From Gammaproteobacteria bacterium (GTDB lineage Bacteria; Pseudomonadota; Gammaproteobacteria; Arenicellales; JAHEKD01): 8,906 nt of DNA. The stretch spans positions 1 through 8,906 of the forward strand of contig JAHEKD010000069.1 of the NCBI GenBank assembly GCA_024638545.1, in the 5' to 3' direction. Below the pieces are notes generated by a model, which had not been told where the DNA came from, searched no databases, and worked only from the letters and a program-made list of their open reading frames with translations. Every line of letters begins with the position of its first letter. Positions within the stretch are counted from its first letter, which is position 1. Positions 1 through 6,200 of the stretch are shown one piece after another. Made by a program: the position numbers and the translations under genes.

Positions 1-367
1 TCTCACTGACCATCTTCCAGAAACGTCGCCGCAATAAATTAGAGCGTTGCGCTAGCATGGTGTTGATGTTGGTGCCGCTGTATTCAAAATTGTTTTTTCT
101 GTCGCTAACACTGAAGCTCATCTGCGTCGGTTTAAAACTCACGCCTAGCTCGTCGATTAAGCGGTTAAAGATCGGGTAAGTCCAGTCATTAAAAACAATG
201 AAACCGGTATCAATCGCATATTTATCACCTCCAATGTCAACGTCAACTGTGGCCGTATGCCCGCCAATTCTTTCGGCTGATTCATATACGCACACCTCGT
301 GACGATGGCTTAACCAGTATGCACAGGACAGTCCTGAAATACCTGAACCAATGATTGCTATCTTCAT
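1..367 (-). CDS. FAD-dependent amine-oxidase-like oxidoreductase (COG2907 type), N-terminal part, cut by window edge
   Basis: Flavoprotein of the NAD(P)-binding/FAD amine-oxidase superfamily. The 122 visible residues start MKIAIIGSGISG, a Rossmann GxGxxG motif at 7-12. An acidic residue (E29) follows at the end of the second strand, where the adenosine ribose is normally bound. Then come ERIGGHT (32-38) and DTGFIVFN (53-60), typical of the COG2907 'predicted NAD/FAD-binding' group. That family is usually a little over 400 residues, so about 300 residues lie beyond the left edge. The start is well supported: GAGGAG at 375-380 sits seven bases upstream of the ATG. The gene follows the SDR stop after 23 bases, so the two are probably co-transcribed. 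In many proteobacteria this protein sits in a cluster with an SDR, an NTF2-like protein, DUF1365 and a cyclopropane-fatty-acid-synthase-like methyltransferase, suggesting a role in lipid modification. The exact reaction is not known to me. Confidence 0.88.
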   Translation of the reverse strand, partial: MKIAIIGSGISGLSCAYWLSHRHEVCVYESAERIGGHTATVDVDIGGDKYAIDTGFIVFNDWTYPIFNRLIDELGVSFKPTQMSFSVSDRKNNFEYSGTNINTMLAQRSNLLRRRFWKMVSE

Positions 368-374
368 GTTCTAT

Positions 375-380
375 CTCCTC
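375..380 (-). promoter_or_regulatory. Shine-Dalgarno site of the FAD oxidoreductase
   Basis: Read on the minus strand this is GAGGAG, seven bases before the ATG that ends at 367. It is the clearest ribosome binding site of the left operon and fixes the oxidoreductase start. The preceding SDR stop is at 391-393, so the site lies wholly in the 23-base gap. Confidence 0.8.
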
Positions 381-390
381 AGCATTACCT

Positions 391-1158
391 TCAATTTTGC
401 CGGACCATTTTCTGTCCAAGTTCAGTGTAGACTGCCGCTGGCAGCATGGACATGATACGCAGAGGCCAGATGAGTCGTTTTGGAAAAGCAATTTCCTTTT
501 TACGTTTTTCCACGCCTTTGATAATCCTTTCAACTGCCTGCTGTGTTGTCAGCTGAAAAGGCATTTCGAAGTCGTTTGCACGAGTCAGCCTCGTATCGAC
601 AAATCCAGGATAGACAATACTCACATCAATCCCTTCGGAAAAAATATCAAGTCTCAGTGACTGCAGGAAGTGTCGCATGGCTGCCTTGCTGGCACCGTAT
701 GCCTGTGCTCTCGGCAGTCCAACATACGCCGATGCGCTGCTGACACCGACAATGTGGGGTAGATTACTGGAGTTTCTGAGCATGGGTATCGCTGCATATA
801 GACTGCGTACGAAGCCAAGATAGTTTGTCTGCGTGACGCGATCAACCAGTGAAATGTCGAGATCGTCCAGATCAACGTATTCGCAAATACCTGCGTTCAG
901 AATGACAGTGTCGAGATGGCTGCACGACATAGCAAGATCTGCTTTCAGTTTTCCGGCAGAGTCCTCATCTGCAAGGTCACAACACAGGACTGTAACTTGT
1001 TCCGGATAATCTGACTGGAGCTGCTCGAGTACGGACCTTGATCGGGCGGTCACCACCAGCTTATTATTTTTCGCGAGCAGTGCTTTTGACAATTCAAGCC
1101 CGATGCCGAAAGATGCGCCCGTAATCCAGATATTGCGATTTTCTAACTTAACGTCCAT
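391..1158 (-). CDS. Short-chain dehydrogenase/reductase (SDR)
   Basis: A 255-residue classical-size SDR, a predicted cytoplasmic NAD(P)(H)-dependent oxidoreductase. Visible motifs are the cofactor glycine motif TGASFGIG (13-20), an acidic CDLAD segment (60-64) that contacts adenine in this fold, NAG (88-90), and the catalytic tetrad N112, S141, Y154 and K158 (YGASK), with PG at 184-185. The arginine in TARS (37-40), after the second strand, is more typical of NADP than NAD use; this is an inference. The C-terminus has a hydrophobic, basic stretch (FPKRLIWPLRIMSMLPAAVY) that may associate with membranes, as in lipid-acting SDRs. The ATG at 1158 lies only five bases after the stop of the upstream lipoprotein gene, and the FAD oxidoreductase follows after 23 bases, so the three genes form an operon. 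The substrate cannot be read from sequence. Context suggests a lipid or fatty acyl derivative. Confidence 0.9.
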   Translation of the reverse strand: MDVKLENRNIWITGASFGIGLELSKALLAKNNKLVVTARSRSVLEQLQSDYPEQVTVLCCDLADEDSAGKLKADLAMSCSHLDTVILNAGICEYVDLDDLDISLVDRVTQTNYLGFVRSLYAAIPMLRNSSNLPHIVGVSSASAYVGLPRAQAYGASKAAMRHFLQSLRLDIFSEGIDVSIVYPGFVDTRLTRANDFEMPFQLTTQQAVERIIKGVEKRKKEIAFPKRLIWPLRIMSMLPAAVYTELGQKMVRQN

Positions 1159-1163
1159 GCATT

Positions 1164-1739
1164 TTACTTCATTGATGCCTTTATCCTGCTGATCATTCCG
1201 CCGACGAAAGGCAAGTGTTCAAAAAATCCGGCCGTATTGTCCCAGAAATCCTGGTGGAAATTAATCTTTCCGGCCTCGTCAAATCGGATATGGCTTATGC
1301 CAATAGACTGTGAGTCAACTGACTTTCTCAGGACTCTAAACTGCATCCGCATAATCCAGCGCACATAGTAGTTTTCACCGGTAATTGCGACGTCGTGAAA
1401 GGCTATTGATATATCGTCGACCCGCTGGGCGCCATCGATTAAATACTCTGCCAGCTTATCGCGGTCAGTGAAAGTGTGGAGTGTGTCGTTAAAATACAGC
1501 GTCTGTGAATAGGTATCCATCACCTGCTGGCTGACGTTATCACTCTTAAGATCACTGAAAAGCCTGATCAGGTTAGCAAGCTCATCCGGATATGCCATGT
1601 CGGGTTTATTTCCGTCAACGGATTCGAGCGTGTCGTTATAATCGGACACGTAGCCGTATTTTTTCGCAGCTGTTGAACATGCAGCCATAAGTAGACATCC
1701 CATTGCTATAAGTATTAAATTTCTTGTAGTCACAAGCAT
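1164..1739 (-). CDS. Lipoprotein with NTF2/SnoaL-like domain
   Basis: A 191-residue protein and first gene of the leftward operon. Residues 1-21 form a lipoprotein signal: T5-R6 before a hydrophobic core, ending LLMAAC with C21 as the likely lipidated cysteine and S22 after it. Serine at +2 is compatible with outer-membrane delivery. The -3 residue is Met, which is less common, so SpII processing is probable but not certain. The rest (about 40-185) reads like an NTF2/SnoaL-like alpha+beta domain: an early helix with LANLIRLFSDLKSDNV, then YTQTLYFNDTLHTF-like strands, and a C-terminal HIRFDEAGKI...HQDFWDN pattern characteristic of SnoaL-type proteins. Such proteins often accompany the SDR and COG2907 oxidoreductase in this cluster. 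I see no catalytic motif; a binding or accessory role is an inference. No Shine-Dalgarno sequence is evident before the ATG at 1739, and an in-frame GTG two codons later is a possible alternative start. Confidence 0.8.
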   Translation of the reverse strand: MLVTTRNLILIAMGCLLMAACSTAAKKYGYVSDYNDTLESVDGNKPDMAYPDELANLIRLFSDLKSDNVSQQVMDTYSQTLYFNDTLHTFTDRDKLAEYLIDGAQRVDDISIAFHDVAITGENYYVRWIMRMQFRVLRKSVDSQSIGISHIRFDEAGKINFHQDFWDNTAGFFEHLPFVGGMISRIKASMK

Positions 1740-1853
1740 CGAAAACTAGTTTGTTACACTCGCACAATAGAAAACCCGATGTCAACACAACGTGAAGACA
1801 ACTGCTTGACCATAATTCAAGCAATTTTAACCACTATGCATTAAGATTCACCC
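1740..1853. promoter_or_regulatory. Divergent intergenic control region
   Basis: This 114-base gap separates the starts of the leftward operon and the rightward histidine kinase, so promoters for both directions are expected here. A TTGACA hexamer occurs on the minus strand (1780-1785) but lacks a well-spaced -10 box. TTGACC on the plus strand (1806-1811) falls inside an inverted repeat and also has no good partner. I cannot assign a promoter with confidence. The assignment rests mainly on gene orientation. Confidence 0.5.
1803..1823. repeat. 21-bp perfect inverted repeat, candidate operator
   Basis: TGCTTGA-N7-TCAAGCA has two perfect 7-base arms around a 7-base spacer (CCATAAT). It sits 30 bases upstream of the histidine kinase ATG and about 64 bases upstream of the lipoprotein start. 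The 14-base centre-to-centre geometry and its place between divergent genes suit a dimeric helix-turn-helix regulator. The regulator is unknown and no second copy was noticed in the window. Confidence 0.45.
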
Positions 1854-3170
1854 ATGAAGTTAACCAATGGCAGAAGGCCGACTGGCATCTACAGCAAACT
1901 TGTGCGCGTGTTTGTGCTGCAGGTAATTTTCATTAGTTTAATTACGGTTTTAGGTGTTTACGCGGCAGCTAATATTGTGGAAAAGGTGCTGGTCAAAAAG
2001 GCCCTGGAAGGTGAGGCGCAGCATTTCTGGTCACTTTATGGCACGAATATTGATCAATCCACACCGAACACTGACAACCTCGAAGGATTCATTGCCAGAA
2101 ACGGCGATTTAACGGGAATCCCGAAGGCAATTCAATCTGTTGAGCCAGGTTTTGGGCGTGTGGAATTTAATGATCGTAATCCGCTGATTTATGTTGAAGA
2201 TCGTGATAAGGATCGGCTGTATTTGATTTTTGATGAACAAAGTGTAAGCAAGCTCGGTTTTTATTTCGGAGTCGTGCCATTGAGCCTTGCGCTGATTGTC
2301 ATCTATATTTCCGCATGGTTTTCATATCGACAGTCGCGTAAAACACTATCACCGATGGTTTCGCTTGCAAATATTGTTCGTGAATTTGACTTTTCGAAAC
2401 ATGATCTGGACGCGCTGGAAATTGATCACTTGAATACGATCAACACCGATGATGAAGTGCGAACGCTTATTGATGCCCTGAATGTATTCACCCGCCGAAT
2501 CAGGGAACTCGTTACGCGTGAGAGACAATTCACCCGCGATGCAAGTCATGAACTCAGAACACCTCTCACCGTAATTTTGGGCTCTTCAGAACTTCTGGCA
2601 AGAGACAAAACATTAACGCAGAGACAGCAACAGGCAATTTCCAGAATCATATCCACGGCCAAGGACATGAATTCGCTGGTTGAAACATTATTACTACTGG
2701 CACGAGGCGAAGATCCAGCTCAGCTGGCAGAATCTGTCGTCATCAACGATCTTGTAAATCTTTTGGTTGAGCAAATAGACCGTTCGCACAATATTGACAA
2801 GCATGTCAGCCTGAAAGTGATTTCAAATGACGTACTGAGCGTCAGTGCTCCCGCGCAGGCCGTAGGCATTGTTTTGGGCAACCTGATTCGTAACGCCTGC
2901 AACTATACGCAGGAGGGGAAGATTGACATTACAATAAATAAACAAAGTGTGATTGTTGCCGATACCGGTCACGGCATGTCTGCCGACGAAATTCCCGTAC
3001 TCGTTAAACCTTTTGAACGCAGCACCTCGCTCGCTAATGATTCTCCGGGTTATGGGCTGGGCCTGGACATTGTTAAGCGATTGTGTGAGCGTTTTGAGTG
3101 GCAACTCAATATTGACAGTTCAGTGGGCGCAGGCACCTCCGTGAGTGTCATTTTTAATAAACAGCATTGA
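1854..3170 (+). CDS. Membrane-bound sensor histidine kinase (HisKA/HATPase_c), orphan in this window
   Basis: A 438-residue inner-membrane sensor kinase that would autophosphorylate and pass phosphate to a response regulator. Layout: cytoplasmic tail, TM1 about 18-39, a periplasmic sensor of about 90 residues (45-130), TM2 about 134-157, a HAMP-like linker (160-215), and a HisKA domain with H-box DASHELRTPLTVI (phosphoacceptor H232). The HATPase domain has an N-box NLIRNACNYT (N347 expected to bind Mg), G1 box DTGHGM (370-375), F-box KPFERS and G2 box GYGLGL (399-404). All catalytic boxes look intact. The start at 1854 follows an in-frame TAA at 1842, so translation cannot begin further upstream, yet no Shine-Dalgarno sequence precedes it. 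No response regulator is adjacent: the flanking genes are on the opposite strand. The signal is unknown. Divergence from the SDR/FAD operon raises, but does not show, a functional link. Confidence 0.93.
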   Translation: MKLTNGRRPTGIYSKLVRVFVLQVIFISLITVLGVYAAANIVEKVLVKKALEGEAQHFWSLYGTNIDQSTPNTDNLEGFIARNGDLTGIPKAIQSVEPGFGRVEFNDRNPLIYVEDRDKDRLYLIFDEQSVSKLGFYFGVVPLSLALIVIYISAWFSYRQSRKTLSPMVSLANIVREFDFSKHDLDALEIDHLNTINTDDEVRTLIDALNVFTRRIRELVTRERQFTRDASHELRTPLTVILGSSELLARDKTLTQRQQQAISRIISTAKDMNSLVETLLLLARGEDPAQLAESVVINDLVNLLVEQIDRSHNIDKHVSLKVISNDVLSVSAPAQAVGIVLGNLIRNACNYTQEGKIDITINKQSVIVADTGHGMSADEIPVLVKPFERSTSLANDSPGYGLGLDIVKRLCERFEWQLNIDSSVGAGTSVSVIFNKQH

Positions 3171-3184
3171 TTTTGTGACACTCA

Positions 3185-3227
3185 TTATTATGTGTACACT
3201 GCTCGCTACCGCCAAACAGCATAATAA
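3185..3227. repeat. AT-rich inverted repeat downstream of the kinase
   Basis: TTATTATG (3185-3192) and CATAATAA (3220-3227) are perfect 8-base inverted arms with a 27-base loop. The 8-base palindrome GTGTACAC (3192-3199) overlaps the left arm. The repeat lies 15 bases after the kinase stop, in the gap between converging genes. It could form a weak hairpin at the kinase mRNA 3' end, but it is AT-rich and lacks a following T-run, so it is not a standard intrinsic terminator. Confidence 0.3.
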
Positions 3228-3291
3228 AAGATGAATCTAACCCGCACTTCTTATTATTGAAATCAACGAATATTTTTAATCAAGAAAGCTA

Positions 3292-4233
3292 TTATCTGAC
3301 CCCGTCAACGAAGGGTTTCAGCGCGGCATAAACTGTCTTATGAACCGGGGTCGGGGTGCCGGTTTGTACGCCAAGCCGAACCACGGTGCCGGATAGTCCC
3401 TCCAGTTCCAGCCGTCGGCCATGCTCGAGGTCGACCAGTTGGGAGGCTTTGACAGCGGGTGGAGATTGATCGATATAAACTAGTACACGTTTTTCTAGAT
3501 CATCCGCGAGTGTTACCCCAATTTTACGTCCAACACGGGCAGCTTCTGCGATTGTCTGTATAAGCAGCCAACGCATATCCGGATCGGTAGTCACTGCACC
3601 AAAACACTGCCGCGTAAGCGCCGTAGTCGCACTCGTTGACGCAACCAGACAAAATTTCTCCCAGATCAACGATTCCGTGTTATCAAAGACATCAGTGTCT
3701 ATTCCTGCGACCCTGCACAAACGGGCTAATTCAACTGCCCGGTTGCTTGCTCCCCCACCCGGCTCACCAAAGGCGATATGCGGTTTGCTCTGGTTACGTC
3801 CGACAAAGTTAATTTTTCCCGGTGCAGCTACATTCGCAGGAAAATAAGCGGCTCCCGAGAGCGTTCGACCACCGCCTATAATCCTTGAAATATTCGTTGC
3901 ACTCTCTACGCCGTTCTGCACGGTGACCAAAAATGTCCGCGGCCCGATCAGGGGTGAAAGCATTCTTGCAGCCGATTCCGTGTCGTATATTTTGACACAA
4001 AAGAAAATAACGTCCACAATGCCAATCTCTGCAGGTTTATCGGTGGCAAAAACCTGGGGCAGGTAAAGGCTGTCAGCGCCACTTACCCTGAGTCCATCGT
4101 GCCTTAAAGCACTGAGGTGATCGCCGCGTGCAATAAAACCGACATCAAGGCCCGATAGCGCCAGCCTGGCACCCAGCCAGCCACCCGTGCCCCCTGCTCC
4201 CATGACTGCAATTTTCTTGATCGATGATCCCAT
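3292..4233 (-). CDS. 2-dehydropantoate 2-reductase family protein (PanE/ApbA-like)
   Basis: A 313-residue NADPH-dependent 2-oxo-acid reductase of the ketopantoate reductase family. In PanE the reaction is reduction of 2-dehydropantoate to pantoate in coenzyme A synthesis. The N-terminal Rossmann domain has GAGGTGG (12-18), K81 in CVK, and QNG (106-108). The helical C-terminal domain has K193 in WEKF, the expected catalytic lysine, and DLEHGRRLELEG (268-279), where E276 aligns by pattern with the substrate-binding glutamate of E. coli PanE. Length fits the family (about 300). The start at 4233 keeps the full first beta strand; starting at the internal Met11 would remove it. No clear Shine-Dalgarno site is seen. 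The gene lies 81 bases after the GFA gene on the same strand. Many genomes carry several paralogues with other or unknown 2-oxo-acid substrates. Its place beside catabolic-looking genes makes a non-pantothenate role plausible, so I give no gene symbol. Confidence 0.88.
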   Translation of the reverse strand: MGSSIKKIAVMGAGGTGGWLGARLALSGLDVGFIARGDHLSALRHDGLRVSGADSLYLPQVFATDKPAEIGIVDVIFFCVKIYDTESAARMLSPLIGPRTFLVTVQNGVESATNISRIIGGGRTLSGAAYFPANVAAPGKINFVGRNQSKPHIAFGEPGGGASNRAVELARLCRVAGIDTDVFDNTESLIWEKFCLVASTSATTALTRQCFGAVTTDPDMRWLLIQTIAEAARVGRKIGVTLADDLEKRVLVYIDQSPPAVKASQLVDLEHGRRLELEGLSGTVVRLGVQTGTPTPVHKTVYAALKPFVDGVR

Positions 4234-4257
4234 TTAGCTGATCTGCAACGTCGACAC

Positions 4258-4269
4258 CGGACCGGTCCG
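4258..4269. repeat. 12-bp perfect palindrome between GFA and PanE-like genes
   Basis: CGGACCGGTCCG is fully self-complementary and lies in the 81-base gap, about 25 bases upstream of the PanE-like start. It could be an operator half of an internal promoter or a short GC-rich hairpin in the mRNA. There is no following T-run on the minus strand, so termination is unlikely. Short palindromes of this size can occur by chance. Confidence 0.3.
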
Positions 4270-4314
4270 AGTGTATCTGCAGAAAAAATTAATGATATTC
4301 ACGGTATCTGATCG

Positions 4315-4719
4315 TTATCTTTTTTCAGGCACATCTTCCTGATACTGTACAACACCCTCGGGGATAATTTCCCAGCTCGCTTTTGATCCGACATAGATGT
4401 GTCTGCCCAGCTGAACTTCTGGATCGCCGCTGACACAGCCCAGGGTAATGCCGTGAATAATGCCGCCGACAACACCGCAAAGCGTGGATCCACATATGCA
4501 GCAAAATTTGAATCCGCATTCATTCTTGTCAATATAAGTCGTTAAAAGATCTTCGCCTGATACCCATGTAAAATCTTCCGGATCCAAAAGTGCATAGGCT
4601 GAAGCCTGTGAACTGAATGCTTTACGGCATCGTGAGCAATGGCATGATCGCGCATCACGCAGTAAACCCTCAATTTTGTATGAAACTTTGCCACAGAAAC
4701 ATTCACCCTCAATTACCAT
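4315..4719 (-). CDS. GFA family (CENP-V/GFA domain) zinc protein
   Basis: A 134-residue single-domain protein of the glutathione-dependent formaldehyde-activating enzyme (GFA) family. The zinc-binding signature is complete: C7-x-C9-G-K-V, C26-H-C28-x-x-C31-R-K, and F-C73-x-x-C76-G. The founding member, Gfa of Paracoccus, was reported to speed formation of S-hydroxymethylglutathione from formaldehyde and glutathione. Most relatives are uncharacterised and that activity is disputed, so the family name should not be taken as function. It is predicted to be cytoplasmic. The start at 4719 lies six bases after GGGG (minus strand, about 4725-4728), a weak ribosome binding site. The gene follows the M19 dipeptidase by 69 bases and precedes the PanE-like gene by 81, all leftward, so one transcript is likely. 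Extra cysteines (C68, C74, C81, C95) are present beyond the zinc set. Confidence 0.9.
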   Translation of the reverse strand: MVIEGECFCGKVSYKIEGLLRDARSCHCSRCRKAFSSQASAYALLDPEDFTWVSGEDLLTTYIDKNECGFKFCCICGSTLCGVVGGIIHGITLGCVSGDPEVQLGRHIYVGSKASWEIIPEGVVQYQEDVPEKR

Positions 4720-4740
4720 TAAACGCCCCGCGATTTGCTG

Positions 4741-4769
4741 TCCCGGTTTTCAGCCTGAAAAAAACGGGA
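4741..4769. repeat. Imperfect hairpin between dipeptidase and GFA genes
   Basis: The arms TCCCGGTTTTCA and TGAAAAAAACGGGA pair with two unpaired bases and a three-base loop (GCC), giving a stem of about 12 base pairs. It begins 19 bases past the dipeptidase stop. In the direction of transcription (minus) no T-run follows, so it is at best an mRNA-stabilising or attenuating hairpin, not a full intrinsic terminator. It could separate expression levels of the dipeptidase and the downstream genes. Confidence 0.4.
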
Positions 4770-4788
4770 TGAAATAATCGCCGACACC

Positions 4789-5856
4789 TTATTCACCAAA
4801 CGTGCGTTGTAGTGCATTTAGCCAGTTTTCATTACAAAGTTTCACCATTGTCTCATCATCATAGCCATGCTGACGCATCCGTTGAAGCATGGCGGGCAAA
4901 CCGCTAACATCTGCAATATCCTGCGGTATCATGGCACCGTCAAAATCAGAACCAAAGCCCACGTTGTCGATACCGACTCTGTCGATCAGGTAATCGAGAT
5001 GCTGTATCAATAAATCCAGCGGGGTATCGGCTCTCATCTGGCCATCCGGACGAATGAAGGCTGTGGCGAAATTGACACCGACCATACCGTTTGTCTCTTT
5101 TATTGCGTCGAGTTGAGCGTCAGTCAGGTTGCGCGCGTGAGGTGAAATCGAATGTGCATTTGAATGAGTTGCAATTAATGGCGAGTCACTTAACCTGGCT
5201 ACGTCCCAAAACCCCTTCTCGTTTAAATGGGACAAATCAATCGCCATTTTAAGCTCATTACAGGCTTTTATCAGCGCCTTGCCGTAATCGGTTAAACCCG
5301 GACCTGTATCCGGCGACGCAGGAAAACGAAACGGAACGCCATGACCAAACCGTGTCGATCGACTCCAGACCGGACCAATTGAGCGCAACCCGGCATTGTA
5401 GAGTATTTCAAGCGTGTTGAAATCATCATCAATAGCCTCCGCACCTTCCATGTGCATGACCATTGCCAGAGTGCTTTCTGCAAAGCACTGGCGTATCTGC
5501 CCCGCAGTCTTGCAGATGATAGCCCGACCGTTAGAGTTTTTTTGAATGCGATGCAGGATTGCGGCCATGGCAAGGACAGCAGGTAACGCCTCGTGGATTG
5601 GCATTTCTTCGGGCATGGGCAAGTCATACGACGATTTTTGCATTTGTTCATAGCGAATCTCCTTGTCGATATCAGAGGGAACAAACATAGCGAACATACC
5701 GCCGCCAAATCCCGCTTCGAGCATTCGCGGCAGGTCAAGGTGCCCGCTGTCTCCGCAGATAAAACAGTTATGTGCTGCCGGATCATTTTTTCGATAAAGT
5801 TTCAAAAGAACATCATTATGTCCATCGAAAACAAGTGGCGATTGGTTTTTATTCAT
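4789..5856 (-). CDS. Dipeptidase, membrane dipeptidase family (peptidase M19)
   Basis: A 355-residue zinc metallopeptidase of family M19 (renal dipeptidase type), with a TIM-barrel amidohydrolase-like fold. It hydrolyses dipeptides, in known relatives including those with a C-terminal D-amino acid and Cys-Gly. The binuclear zinc ligands are visible by pattern: H13 and D15 in DGHND, E138 in HMEGAE, H210 in DLSH, and H231 in ATHSNA. GFGSDFDG (300-307) and C-terminal NENWLNAL match the family's GSDFDG and GxNxLR regions. Length is normal for bacterial M19. There is no signal peptide or membrane segment, so despite the family name it should be cytoplasmic. The ATG at 5856 puts the first strand (PLVFDGHND) directly at the N-terminus. 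An out-of-frame ATG lies four bases upstream, and the ribosome binding site is poor. It is the first of three leftward genes with GFA and PanE-like products. The true substrate is unknown. Confidence 0.93.
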   Translation of the reverse strand: MNKNQSPLVFDGHNDVLLKLYRKNDPAAHNCFICGDSGHLDLPRMLEAGFGGGMFAMFVPSDIDKEIRYEQMQKSSYDLPMPEEMPIHEALPAVLAMAAILHRIQKNSNGRAIICKTAGQIRQCFAESTLAMVMHMEGAEAIDDDFNTLEILYNAGLRSIGPVWSRSTRFGHGVPFRFPASPDTGPGLTDYGKALIKACNELKMAIDLSHLNEKGFWDVARLSDSPLIATHSNAHSISPHARNLTDAQLDAIKETNGMVGVNFATAFIRPDGQMRADTPLDLLIQHLDYLIDRVGIDNVGFGSDFDGAMIPQDIADVSGLPAMLQRMRQHGYDDETMVKLCNENWLNALQRTFGE

Positions 5857-6200
5857 GCATTTATGCTCGTTGCAGGGTTGCTATTTTAACCTGTAAGCTC
5901 ATTAACATCAGCCTTTATAGTAGCAGATGTCATCCAACACTTGTCCAGATTCAGGCTTCTTTGCCTGCCCGTTATTTTCAGACTTTTCTTGCTGATCAGC
6001 GAATGGTTTTGAGCTGGCAAGCTGACATTTTCGAGCGACTGATAATGTCGTCGGGATTTGGCGGCGATGATTAATATTTCGGATTTGATAATGGATTCAG
6101 ACTCCAGATTATTACAACAACTGATACAGTTTGACATAAAACTGTAATATTCAGAATGTATTATCGTGTAGCCCTCTTTGAATATATCGACAAGGAAACC
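5857..6200. other. Divergent intergenic region, 344 bases, no gene seen
   Basis: The region separates the leftward dipeptidase from the rightward propeller gene and should hold both promoters. On the plus strand a perfect TTGACA (6131-6136) lies 65 bases before the propeller ATG, but the only good -10-like hexamer, TATTAT (6159-6164), is 22 bases away, too far for a standard sigma-70 site. On the minus strand TATAAA-like AT tracts near 5915-5920 have no clear -35. Short open frames here lack ribosome binding sites and recognisable protein features. No strong hairpin with a T-run was found. Confidence 0.5.
6192..6197 (+). promoter_or_regulatory. Shine-Dalgarno site that decides the propeller gene start
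   Basis: AAGGAA ends three bases before the ATG at 6201 (AAGGA ends four bases before). The in-frame upstream ATG at 6156 has no such site, and starting there would place 15 extra residues, including acidic ones, before the signal peptide. This supports 6201 as the start. Confidence 0.65.

Noticed and set aside
282..660. Open frames of 83 and 101 codons over the FAD oxidoreductase/SDR junction
   Set aside because: Both overlap genes with complete family motifs and lack ribosome binding sites.
3185..3227. Intrinsic terminator for the histidine kinase
   Set aside because: The inverted arms are AT-rich with a 27-base loop and no T-run, so I list it only as a repeat.
5292..5786. 164-codon open frame overlapping the dipeptidase gene
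   Set aside because: It is a shadow of the M19 gene in another frame, rich in Cys, Arg and Ser without domain features, whereas the M19 frame carries all metal ligands.
5886..6137. 83-codon open frame on the minus strand in the dipeptidase/propeller gap
   Set aside because: No ribosome binding site, low-complexity composition, no recognisable domain, and it fills a region that must carry two divergent promoters.
6156..6200. Upstream in-frame ATG as the propeller gene start
   Set aside because: No ribosome binding site; it would bury the signal peptide behind 15 residues containing Glu and Asp. The start at 6201 has AAGGAA and a proper signal peptide.
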